Assembly: GCA_946415645.1 (NCBI GenBank)
Contig: CAMKTJ010000004.1
Span: 1 to 64,000, forward strand
Direction: 5' to 3'
Origin: an uncultured Prevotellaceae bacterium
GTDB taxonomy: Bacteria > Bacteroidota > Bacteroidia > Bacteroidales > Bacteroidaceae
DNA: 64,000 bases
The stretch's first letter is position 1; every line of letters begins with the position of its first letter. Under the pieces are notes generated by a model, which saw only the letters and a program-made list of their open reading frames with translations, did no database searches and was not told where the DNA came from. The position numbers and the translations under genes are program-made. Positions 42,851 to 51,352 of this stretch are shown here, piece by piece.

Positions 42851-44722
42851 ATGAGGACAAGCAAATATAGAAGAATGAAAGACCTTAAAGATATCAGTCT
42901 TTATATCATAGATTACCTAACCGGACAAATATCGGACGAGGGCAAGGAGCTACTGTACCAATGGGTACAGGAGTCCGATGTGAACCGTCGGCAATTCACC
43001 CGCATGCGTGAGGCATGGATGGGTGCTTCCATCATAGAGAGGAACTATGATGGCGAGATGGCGTTTCTCCGTTTCAAGAAACATGTCCTGAACCGCTCTA
43101 ATGTAACAAAAAGTACATGGTTCATTCGTAACAAGGCAAACATTCACAGTGTCATGAGTTGGGCTGCAGCTATTCTGCTCCCCATTTTGCTTACCTGCAC
43201 TGTCGTCATGTACTATAATATCACAAACCTGCGTGATGGCCAGATGGTAGCGTCTACAGCAGCTGGCGAGACCTCAACAATTCAGTTACCCGATGGTACT
43301 CAGGTAATGCTCAAGGAAAGCTCACAGATTTCATACTCTTCAGCAGATTTTACACGTGGAAAACGTAACATCGAGTTCCAAGGAGCAGGCTATTTCTATG
43401 TCACCTCAGATGCAAGCCACCCCTTTACCATTACTACAGAAAAGGAACAGGTTCGCGTGTTAGGAACCGAATTCTATCTGGTCAGCGAGAAAGGCAGCCA
43501 GAAGGACGTGCTTTCCTTGGATAAGGGAAAAGTTGACTTTACAGACAACAAGACAGGACAGGTTGTACACATGCAGACAGGCGACGAACTAGTCTACAAC
43601 ACCATAACCGGTAACACCTACTGCAGGACACGTACAGAAGAAGAGGTTAAACTGGCACAGGAGAACTACAGGAATACAACAGTATCAAGGGCCGTATATG
43701 CAGAGTTGGAAAAAATTTCCACAGATCATGAAGGCAGTTATAACATACAACTGAATGTTAGTAAGGCCCTGAGGCCCGGACTTTATCAGGTACGTGTAAA
43801 TAGCACCTACGACATGGCAAGCTTTGAGCCTGCTGAGGACATAGCAAAGTTCATGGGTGGTGATGGCAGCGTAGAACATCCCTACCTTATCAGCAATGCT
43901 CGTCAGATGTGCAACATGAAGTCGGTTCTCACCCCCTATAAGATGACCTACTTTGCACTTACCAGCGATATCGACCTTCAGGGCATTGAGTGGATACCAC
44001 TTAATGACAAGGCAGACGAATACTCACTATGGATAACATTAGACGGACGCGGACATGTTATCCGCAACCTCACCACCACCAGATCATGCTACTTCGGCAG
44101 TTTCTTTGGTGTGCTGTGCGGTGTGTGCCGTAACGTTGGATTCGAGAATGTAAACATCTACTGCAACGGCTACGGAGCAGGTGCCATAGCTGGCTATCTG
44201 GGACATTCGGCCTATCCTCAGGCATCAGTTGTTGAGGATTGCTACGCAACAGGCAGGGTATGCGGCCAGAGTTATGCAGGCGGACTAATTGGAAACATAG
44301 GCAGCAAGTCTGTACTGAACAGATGCTACTCAGACGTTGACGTCAGCAGCATCAGCAGCTATGCCGGCGGTCTGATTGGCAAGGTACGCGCGCCATTTGT
44401 AATGGAAAGCTGCTATAGCACAGGCAACGTAACAGGTCAGTACGCAGGCGGAATTGTAGCAGGCGGACAGAAGAAGGGCACACCCCATTCACGCATACAT
44501 GATGTAACAGCCATCAACCGTAGCGTTAACGGTTCACGCCACTCTTATGCTGTCATGCCTATTATAGATGGTGATACTTTGAGCCATGTAGCTCATTCTT
44601 CCAACCTATATCTGAATGGCAAACGAATGAATCACGGTTTGTCGGAAAAGGAAGTTAAAGAGCGTTTGAACACCCTTCGCCACACTTGGTACGGCTCAAA
44701 GGTAACACTTCCAGCAGAATAA
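42851..44722 (+). CDS. FecR-type anti-sigma factor fused to a GLUG-type domain
   Basis: 623 aa; an ordinary FecR here is 300-350. Residues 10-90 are the cytoplasmic sigma-binding head (IIDYLTGQISDEGKELLYQWVQ). A membrane helix is at about 102-121. Residues 134-250 are the FecR domain (GETSTIQLPDGTQVMLKESSQISY, VRVLGTEFYL, LSLDKGKVDF). The usual DUF4974 tail is missing; instead residues 336-545 resemble GLUG repeat proteins: GGDGSVEHPYLISNARQM, SDIDLQGIEW, LDGRGHVIRNL, and repeats CYATGRVCGQSYAGGLIG and CYSTGNVTGQYAGGIV. Start may be the ATG at 42851 or 42875. Confidence 0.83.
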   Translation: MRTSKYRRMKDLKDISLYIIDYLTGQISDEGKELLYQWVQESDVNRRQFTRMREAWMGASIIERNYDGEMAFLRFKKHVLNRSNVTKSTWFIRNKANIHSVMSWAAAILLPILLTCTVVMYYNITNLRDGQMVASTAAGETSTIQLPDGTQVMLKESSQISYSSADFTRGKRNIEFQGAGYFYVTSDASHPFTITTEKEQVRVLGTEFYLVSEKGSQKDVLSLDKGKVDFTDNKTGQVVHMQTGDELVYNTITGNTYCRTRTEEEVKLAQENYRNTTVSRAVYAELEKISTDHEGSYNIQLNVSKALRPGLYQVRVNSTYDMASFEPAEDIAKFMGGDGSVEHPYLISNARQMCNMKSVLTPYKMTYFALTSDIDLQGIEWIPLNDKADEYSLWITLDGRGHVIRNLTTTRSCYFGSFFGVLCGVCRNVGFENVNIYCNGYGAGAIAGYLGHSAYPQASVVEDCYATGRVCGQSYAGGLIGNIGSKSVLNRCYSDVDVSSISSYAGGLIGKVRAPFVMESCYSTGNVTGQYAGGIVAGGQKKGTPHSRIHDVTAINRSVNGSRHSYAVMPIIDGDTLSHVAHSSNLYLNGKRMNHGLSEKEVKERLNTLRHTWYGSKVTLPAE

Positions 44723-44754
44723 TTACAGCAACAGCAAAAATTTCCCCCGAAAAG

Positions 44755-44786
44755 TTTTGCAGATAGCAGAAAAAGCCATACCTTTG
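44755..44786 (+). promoter_or_regulatory. Promoter of tRNA-Met
   Basis: TTTTG at 44755-44759, a 19-bp spacer, TACCTTTG at 44779-44786. Full consensus match; the tRNA begins 20 bases later. Confidence 0.8.
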
Positions 44787-44805
44787 CAACCGCAAACGCA
44801 AAAAT

Positions 44806-44879
44806 GGCGGGATAGCTCAGCTGGTTAGAGCGTCGGATTCATAATCCGGAGGTCGTGGGATCGTGACCCACTCCCGCTA
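44806..44879 (+). tRNA. tRNA-Met (CAT anticodon)
   Basis: 74-nt cloverleaf: acceptor GGCGGGA / TCCCGCT (first pair G-U), D arm GCTC/GAGC, anticodon arm TCGGA-TTCATAA-TCCGG, five-base variable loop, T stem GTGGG/CCCAC. CCA is not encoded. Probably elongator Met; an Ile (lysidine) tRNA with CAT cannot be fully excluded, and initiator features are absent. The T loop is ATCGTGA instead of TTCRANN: positions 54 and 58 are A and T, the reverse of the norm. Confidence 0.85.
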
Positions 44880-44882
44880 CAG

Positions 44883-44909
44883 AAAAGGAACTCAAATCGA
44901 GTTCCTTTT
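44883..44909 (+). terminator. Terminator of tRNA-Met
   Basis: 11-bp perfect stem AAAAGGAACTC / GAGTTCCTTTT, loop AAATC, then CTGTTTTCTG. It starts four bases after the tRNA. Confidence 0.85.
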
Positions 44910-45056
44910 CTGTTTTCTGTTATGTTATAACGAGGTATTACGTTCCCCCTTTCCTCCAAAAAAGACACACCTCCCGAAGAGGGAAGATATGCGTAGCATT
45001 TCTTTTCTCAGTACTCCGAGTACCCAAAATACTCAGAGTATTCCAATAATTATGAA

Positions 45057-48000
45057 CTAAAATACTACTTTCTTTCCATTCACTATAAAGACGCCCTTCA
45101 TGAGTTGTGAATTAACTCTACGACCAGCAAGGTCGTATATCTCCCCTCGGACGGGAGAGAGTCCTTGGGGTACCTCTGCCAATCCATCAGGATCGGGGCC
45201 TTCCATCACACGGAAGGTGGAGCCGTCATCAATCAGGCTCTTAAGAGAATCCCAACAACTGAGAGGACCTGTTTTGCCACCAAACTGGTTAAGACACACG
45301 CAGGAAGTTCCCGGAACGCGTAGTACAAAGCCATCCTGATTGGGAATCAGATCCCATTCATAGCTACCTTGACGCATAACGGCATTAGAACCAACAAGTG
45401 TCAGGACTTCCTTCAAACCAGTAGAGCGATTATATACCTTTACCTTATAAGGATTACCACCAAAGGCCCATTGGAAAGCAGGCATCGCCAACGTATCCAC
45501 ACTCTGCACGGATACCGGATAATAAGGTTCCGTAGCAACCTTGCCTACCATATATTCCGTGCGAATGGTCATGTTATACCATTTGGCATCATTCTCGGAG
45601 GTAGTAAAGTCAAACGGTCCCATCCACACAGCATCGTAATCTACAGACGTATCATCCGTAACCATATACGGATGTGTGCCGACTGGATTCAACATCACAA
45701 AGGCATTCTCCCATTCCGATGGCGGATCAGGCATATCAGCTCCGTAGGGCAGCTTCTTCGTTTCTGATGCGATGAACTCACCTTCGTAATAGAGGTTCAT
45801 TGTTACCGCCAGCATACTGTTCTCAGCAACAAGCAAAGCTTCCGTAGGGTCAAAGTCACCCACCTCCGTTATCATCCAGCGGTCGCCTGGATCAGGGGTT
45901 CTATAGTCGTTGATGACAATTGTACTGGTGTTATTGTTGAACCACTTAATATCCTCGTTTACTGTGAGTGTACTCATCATATAGAGGTATTCACCATCAG
46001 GATAGGAAGGATCAAAGTAGATGGGCGAGCCCAAAGCCTCTATCCACTCACCATTCGAGGCGGTACCCGTTCTCAGATATTTCTTCAGGTAGGGACTGTA
46101 GAGGTAGTTGTTACCCTCTATATTGATGATAGCAAACTGCTTTTCTGGTTCTGTAACCGTCCACCAGGCTGACTGTCCTGCCTCCAAACCTTTGCAGTCA
46201 TAGCTAAGTATCAGATCGCCACGCGGACAGGAAATGGTGTACAACTTGTTGTTGGCAAACTCAACGGGATCTACAGGCTCAGGCTTGGAAGGACGGACAT
46301 CATCCAGAATATCCTGATAGATACAGTTAGCACGTGTATCCAGCCAGTTGGCAGCATCCTTGGCCTGCTGCGCATAATCCGTCCGGTCTCCCCACTTATC
46401 ACGATTTCTGTTGAAGGAGTTGCAAGCAAAGTCGTAGTAATCCTGGCAGTATTCCTTCAGTTCCTCCAGATTCTCATCCAGGAATTGTTTCCATAACTGC
46501 TTGTAAAGTTCGCACATGGGTTCGTAGTTCCAGCGAAGATCCTGAATGAACTGCTTCACCTCGAAGTTAGGCATATTAATCCAGAAGTTACTGGTGGCGT
46601 TCGCCTGGAAGTAAGTACGGTTCTGCTCGTAGCCGAAACCCCAGTCGAGGTCCCATACAGGACCGAAGATGTACTTGCTGGAATCGCTCTCGAAGTTCTC
46701 GCGGTAGCAGAAGGTACTCTTAGGATGATAGAGCTCAAAGTTGCAGATAAGTTCATTCACCATAAGGAAGCGCGACAACTGCTCTATATCAACGTATGGT
46801 GTGATATCCTTTTCCTTATTGAGTACCTGCATGAAGCTATTGAAGCTATTCCGGATTACATCCAGCGTCAGGGAAGTCGTACCCTCATCAAACTCAGGTT
46901 CCTTGATGTTGATGGGCAGGTTGTAAGGCTGCGAACGGAACTTCTGTCCCGTTGGCTCATCGTAATAGGAATCCAGTTCCAGCAAGGCCGCTGCCGTCTC
47001 ATCGTCTAGGTCAACGCTATTGTTGGCAAGACCCACCTTCTCCGTCAGGTTGTAACTGCCACGGTATTCGCCATTGAGATATAGATCTACAGGCACGATA
47101 TGATTGGCAGCCGCTGTTCCTATAAGGTTGGCAGCCTTCATACCTATGGCGTTCGTCATCAGCGAACCGCCGATACCGTTAGCCAGCAGCACCCAGTTCC
47201 TGCCCTTGGTCATGCCAAGGGGCTTCACCTTCTCGGCGAAACGGATGCGATAGGGTTTCTTGGCCCATCCCCAACTACTGTTACCCCTTCCTTTTATTTG
47301 CATGGTGGTTTCTGCCATAGAGGGGAAGATGCCGTGTCCGTCTATGGTGATGGTGGCATCCTTGAAATAATCCCTGCTGGTAATAGCCTGTCCGTCAACT
47401 GTATTGATATAGATTGTAGGCACCTCTGCCCTATCCGTCAGCCAGTCAACATGAACGCGGACAACCCTTCCGTAGGGTTTTTGGAAGTATCTGTTATCTT
47501 CCTCAGGGGTAAGAATGGTATAGCCGTTCCTGGTGACTACATAATATATGTCCTTGTCGAAACGCAGACGGCTTTCCTTGCTTGTCTGAATCTGTCCGTC
47601 AACATACGCCACAACGTTCTCATCAGCTACCTGGAACGAGGGCGTGAGGCGTTTGCCTATGGCAGCAACCGTCACAAAGACGGTATCGCCCACCATCTCA
47701 CCATTCGCATCAGTGAAAAGCTGGTCGTTGAACTTGTTATTGAATTTGAACAGTTCGAAGGCAGGAAAGACGGGTCTCTTCTCGCTTACGCTATCTACAT
47801 CTGAGAGGTTATAGGTGTAAGTTGCCCCGAATCTGGTACTTATAACCAACTTTTCATCCGTCTCCTTATATTCTGAAACATATTTCTTAGGATAAGCCTC
47901 CATCCTACCATCGGAAAGATAGACATGCAACGCCTCTGGGAAGGCAGGCATGACCGTAGGGTCAGTTGTAGGATCTATGGGGTCAGGAATATTGCCTTGC

Positions 48001-48497
48001 TTCTGGAAGACATAGCGCTCGTTGGCACCGTTGCCGCCACTTCCCCTGTAGGTACCAAGCATATTAGAGCCGGAACGGAGATTCCAATAGTAGTCGGTAC
48101 TTACAGTACTCTGTACACTGTATGCGCCATCGGTACCTTCAATGATATTCCAGTATTCCGACTGGTCGCCCAAGGGGTCTTTCGCCAACGTCATATACTT
48201 ATAGTATTGGTCTACACGCTCGGCAGTGAAGACCAATAGCTCACCTGATGCCTGGTTGCGAATGGTATAGCCCGACTGCGTGTTGGTAACCACCCAGTAG
48301 GCATCATCCGTCTTATCCTGTCCGTCAGTCACATAATATATATATGGGTCTGCCTTGTGATAGGCACCCAGTCCCAGATAGCCGTCCTGTTTTGTACAGG
48401 AGATGGAATAAACACCATCCTCTATGGGAGTATCTGCGAATATATTGCAAAGGCATCCTAAAAGAAAAATGCACAGGAGAGAGAATCTTGTTTTCAT
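45057..48497 (-). CDS. CotH-kinase family secreted protein
   Basis: 1146 aa, signal peptide ending NIFA. N-terminal repeats about residues 25-170 resemble RICIN-like modules (GVYSISCTKQDGYLGLG). The CotH domain is about 355-660: IKGRGNSSWGWAKKPYRIRF, LGMTKGRNWVLLANG, LYLNGEYRGSYNLTEKV and the catalytic-loop-like FGPVWDLDWGFGYEQ. CotH proteins are atypical kinases that phosphorylate extracellular proteins in Bacillus; substrate here unknown. The C-terminus IYDLAGRRV...GVFIVNGKKVVF resembles a surface-sorting or anchoring end also seen in the serpin. Full promoter upstream. Confidence 0.9.
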   Translation of the reverse strand: MKTRFSLLCIFLLGCLCNIFADTPIEDGVYSISCTKQDGYLGLGAYHKADPYIYYVTDGQDKTDDAYWVVTNTQSGYTIRNQASGELLVFTAERVDQYYKYMTLAKDPLGDQSEYWNIIEGTDGAYSVQSTVSTDYYWNLRSGSNMLGTYRGSGGNGANERYVFQKQGNIPDPIDPTTDPTVMPAFPEALHVYLSDGRMEAYPKKYVSEYKETDEKLVISTRFGATYTYNLSDVDSVSEKRPVFPAFELFKFNNKFNDQLFTDANGEMVGDTVFVTVAAIGKRLTPSFQVADENVVAYVDGQIQTSKESRLRFDKDIYYVVTRNGYTILTPEEDNRYFQKPYGRVVRVHVDWLTDRAEVPTIYINTVDGQAITSRDYFKDATITIDGHGIFPSMAETTMQIKGRGNSSWGWAKKPYRIRFAEKVKPLGMTKGRNWVLLANGIGGSLMTNAIGMKAANLIGTAAANHIVPVDLYLNGEYRGSYNLTEKVGLANNSVDLDDETAAALLELDSYYDEPTGQKFRSQPYNLPINIKEPEFDEGTTSLTLDVIRNSFNSFMQVLNKEKDITPYVDIEQLSRFLMVNELICNFELYHPKSTFCYRENFESDSSKYIFGPVWDLDWGFGYEQNRTYFQANATSNFWINMPNFEVKQFIQDLRWNYEPMCELYKQLWKQFLDENLEELKEYCQDYYDFACNSFNRNRDKWGDRTDYAQQAKDAANWLDTRANCIYQDILDDVRPSKPEPVDPVEFANNKLYTISCPRGDLILSYDCKGLEAGQSAWWTVTEPEKQFAIINIEGNNYLYSPYLKKYLRTGTASNGEWIEALGSPIYFDPSYPDGEYLYMMSTLTVNEDIKWFNNNTSTIVINDYRTPDPGDRWMITEVGDFDPTEALLVAENSMLAVTMNLYYEGEFIASETKKLPYGADMPDPPSEWENAFVMLNPVGTHPYMVTDDTSVDYDAVWMGPFDFTTSENDAKWYNMTIRTEYMVGKVATEPYYPVSVQSVDTLAMPAFQWAFGGNPYKVKVYNRSTGLKEVLTLVGSNAVMRQGSYEWDLIPNQDGFVLRVPGTSCVCLNQFGGKTGPLSCWDSLKSLIDDGSTFRVMEGPDPDGLAEVPQGLSPVRGEIYDLAGRRVNSQLMKGVFIVNGKKVVF

Positions 48498-48521
48498 GCG
48501 ATCTTTTCAAGTTAACGACCG

Positions 48522-48552
48522 CAAAGATAGCGTTTTTTAGGATGCGAACAAA
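48522..48552 (-). promoter_or_regulatory. Promoter of the CotH gene
   Basis: Minus strand: TTTG (48549-48552), 19-bp spacer, TATCTTTG (48522-48529). Full consensus match, 25 bases before the ATG. Confidence 0.75.
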
Positions 48553-48679
48553 GAAACGGCACAAATATTTCCCTATAGGGAATTTGCTGTATCAAAATTT
48601 TTTTTGAAAAAGTGTAGTTTTCCTGTAGTACCCTGCGACAAACGTGTAGAAAGAAGTTAAACCAATAAACATTACTACA

Positions 48680-49486
48680 ATGAAAAAGTTTTTATTTTGC
48701 ATGACAGTGTTACTGACCGGCGGTTTCAACACAGTATTTGCCGAGAGCGAGGCTCCCGCAACAGAAGCAGTTAACAAAGTTTCGCTGATACAGCAGCCAC
48801 TCACACCCGGACATATCGTAAAGAATGTACCCAACACACAGGGATTCACACGCTATACCCTATCCAATGGCGTTACGGTACTCTACCGCCATGACAGCCA
48901 GAGCACCAACGAAATCACCATGTATGCCCTGAGCAACGGAGGCACCTCACTGTACACCAATATCCTGCCAGCTAACCTGAAGGTGCTGAATGAGTGTCTG
49001 GCAGTAAGCGGATTAGGCGACTACAGCGAGAGCGAGTTGCACAAGACATTGGCAGGACGCAAGGTTAGCGTAACCCCCTACATCGGTCTGTACGGAGAAT
49101 TCATTTCCTCAAGTGCTGCACCCAAGGACCTGGAGACAATGTTCCAGCTGAACCACATGTACTTCACCTCCCTGCGTACCGACCTGACAGCCTTCAACAC
49201 ATGGCGAGAGAATAAGCGACAGGAGCTCTCTAACAAGAAGAGCGAATCTGCCTATGACCTGACTAAAAAGGAACTGGACGTCATCAACTACGATGTAGTG
49301 ATGCAGGTAGTGGCACAGCGTTTCAGCAACGCAGGCGATTTCACCTTCGTCATTACAGGTAACATCACAGAGGATGTCCTGATTCCTCTGCTGGAGAAAT
49401 ATATTGCATCGCTACCGACAAGCAAGAAGCACGAGCATGCCAACTATCGTGCATACGAGAACGATACTACATTTCGTATTTCATAA
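48680..49486 (+). CDS. Truncated M16 (insulinase/PqqL-type) peptidase domain with signal peptide
   Basis: 268 aa: signal peptide (MKKFLFCMTVLLTGGFNTVFAE), then sequence matching the second half of PqqL-type M16 peptidases: FTRYTLSNGVTVLYR, EITMYALSNGGTSLYT, VLNECLAVSGLGDYSESELHKTLAGRKVSVTPYIG and FSNAGDFTFVITGNITEDVLIPLLEKYIASLP. The zinc-binding HxxEH domain is absent, so it cannot be an active protease alone. Around residue 190 a short segment of the family seems deleted. It ends at an immediate stop overlapping the convergent gene by 20 bases. A decaying remnant is likely; an inactive partner subunit is possible. Confidence 0.7.
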   Translation: MKKFLFCMTVLLTGGFNTVFAESEAPATEAVNKVSLIQQPLTPGHIVKNVPNTQGFTRYTLSNGVTVLYRHDSQSTNEITMYALSNGGTSLYTNILPANLKVLNECLAVSGLGDYSESELHKTLAGRKVSVTPYIGLYGEFISSSAAPKDLETMFQLNHMYFTSLRTDLTAFNTWRENKRQELSNKKSESAYDLTKKELDVINYDVVMQVVAQRFSNAGDFTFVITGNITEDVLIPLLEKYIASLPTSKKHEHANYRAYENDTTFRIS

Positions 49487-51263
49487 GACGCTCGTACTCT
49501 ACCTCTTTGTCTAGCACTTCAAGGAATTCGTCGAGGACGCTCTGATCAATGTCGCCCAACTCGAATTCCTTGACTGCGTCCTTACGGATCTCAGCAATCC
49601 AGGCACGTCGGGCCGTGATGTAATCCTCCATCACACGCTCGGCGTCTGCTTGTGTTATCTCACCCTCTATACCATAGTATTCACGAATCAGGCGGTAGCT
49701 CCATGCCCAACGGTACTCAGAGTAGTTACGGTTGGCGGTTATGAACTCCTCGCGGATGGCAGCTATGGAATTCAGCTCACCGCTCTTGATGGCCTCCACT
49801 ATACGCTCCTCCTCAGTAACGGGAATGAGCAGACCGCTCAGGTCGCTCCACTTGCCTGTTCCAACGCTGGAACGGGGGACCTCCAGGATATGACGTTTCA
49901 TGACGGCACCCATATAGATGCGCAAGGCTATATCATAGTACTTGATACCCTTCTTCAGGGAAGAGTTCTTGATAACATAGTCGTGGAAGTTGTAGGTGGC
50001 CACATCACCTGATATCTCACGCAAGCCTTCCAGCGTACGCTTGGCCACCATGATGCCACCTACGGAGAAAGGTGAGAGCCAGTCGAAGTTGACAACGGAG
50101 TTGCGGGCTTCATCGGGGCGCTTGTCACGCTTGGGCCATTTGCGGATATCGCGATACAAACCGACAGTAGTAAGGTTACGACCGGGAATCAGGTACATCT
50201 CGTCGCCATAGGCAATAAGGTACGAGAAGGGCAGCTTGCGTGTATCGGGATGGTGCATCAACTTACCAAAGCAGACGCTGAAGGTACCTATGTGGGCAGG
50301 CATCAGGATATAGCTGCCACTGGCCGTCTTGGTACCACGATCCAGAACGCCCCAGTGCATGGGACCCATCTTGTAAGCATGGTTTGAGAAGTTGGTTGCC
50401 GAACCGGCATTATAGAAGCTGAACATACCGCCAATGAGGAGCGAACTCTTGTGGTGACTGGCTGAGAAGGGTCCACAGAAGGCAGCACAGGCCTCACCGT
50501 TGCTCATGTAGCAGTTAGCAAAGAATAGGCTGCTCTCTGCCGTGAAGCCGTCAGTGATTACACAAGCCTCACCCACAAAGCAGTTTTCCAACTTGGCATT
50601 GTTCAGAACAGAGGAACCGTTATAGATTACAGAGTTCTCCGCAATAACGCCCACGCCAATCTTAACAGTCGCACCGGGCATACTCTTCAGGGTACAGTCC
50701 TGCAAGCGCAAGGCACCGTCTATCTGGCAGCCGTCACTGATGTGGCAGTTGATGATAGCCGTTGTATGTGTGATGCGCACATCGTCTCCTATGGTGGTAA
50801 TGGGTTGACTGGTCAGTTCTATCTTCTTCTGAATCATGGAGCGGACAGCCTGAGTAAACTCCTTATCGTGTTCGTACTTCACCATCAGACTGGCTAACTG
50901 TGAGTTCAATCCGTCGAAGATCATCACGTTGCCGTCGCCCACCTCATTCAGTACGGAAATAACCGTGCCCTGTCCAAAGGTGGCACCAGTGATGGTGTTG
51001 ATGGTTCCCACGTGCTCAATCAGACAGTTATCTCCGATAACAACATTACGCAACGTAGCATAACGTATACCGGAATGCTTGCTGAAACCGGGAGCTACCT
51101 CAACGTCCTTCTGGAAGACACCTAAGGTGACCTGTCCGTAGAACTCTACATTATTTATATACTGGGGAGTAAATTCATCCTTGACCTGAATGTCCGACCA
51201 ATCTTCTGCTATACATCCTTGGTTAGTGAGGATGGTAATCTCTTTTTCTGTCAGATTTCTCAT
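49467..51263 (-). CDS. DUF4954 family protein (left-handed beta-helix)
   Basis: 598 aa. The first ~330 residues show hexapeptide-type repeats of the acyltransferase/nucleotidyltransferase beta-helix (for example GDNCLIEHVGTINTITGATFGQGTVISVLNEVG, VIAENSVIYNGSSVLNNAKLENCFVGEAC). Such folds often transfer acyl groups or bind sugar nucleotides. The C-terminal ~250 residues are helical. The family is widespread in Bacteroidales without an assigned reaction. The region upstream of the start carries CGTTATAA-like tandem words (51318-51352). Confidence 0.82.
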   Translation of the reverse strand: MRNLTEKEITILTNQGCIAEDWSDIQVKDEFTPQYINNVEFYGQVTLGVFQKDVEVAPGFSKHSGIRYATLRNVVIGDNCLIEHVGTINTITGATFGQGTVISVLNEVGDGNVMIFDGLNSQLASLMVKYEHDKEFTQAVRSMIQKKIELTSQPITTIGDDVRITHTTAIINCHISDGCQIDGALRLQDCTLKSMPGATVKIGVGVIAENSVIYNGSSVLNNAKLENCFVGEACVITDGFTAESSLFFANCYMSNGEACAAFCGPFSASHHKSSLLIGGMFSFYNAGSATNFSNHAYKMGPMHWGVLDRGTKTASGSYILMPAHIGTFSVCFGKLMHHPDTRKLPFSYLIAYGDEMYLIPGRNLTTVGLYRDIRKWPKRDKRPDEARNSVVNFDWLSPFSVGGIMVAKRTLEGLREISGDVATYNFHDYVIKNSSLKKGIKYYDIALRIYMGAVMKRHILEVPRSSVGTGKWSDLSGLLIPVTEEERIVEAIKSGELNSIAAIREEFITANRNYSEYRWAWSYRLIREYYGIEGEITQADAERVMEDYITARRAWIAEIRKDAVKEFELGDIDQSVLDEFLEVLDKEVEYERLMKYEM

Positions 51264-51317
51264 ATATGGTTAATTTAAATTGTTGTTTTCTATTCTGGGG
51301 GCGGCCTCTTTATTTCG

Positions 51318-51352
51318 TTATGACGTTACAACGTTATAACGTTATTACGAAG
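51318..51352. repeat. CGTTATAA-type tandem repeats
   Basis: CGTTATGA, CGTTACAA, CGTTATAA, CGTTATTA in tandem (8-bp units). Similar CGTAATAA units occur at 62675-62735. The array sits between DUF4954 and the S41 peptidase gene and reaches the peptidase stop. Confidence 0.75.

Noticed and set aside
42228-44722. A SusCD-type polysaccharide utilisation locus
   Set aside because: The sigma/FecR pair and GH43 suggest one, but no SusC or SusD gene is present up to the tRNA and beyond.
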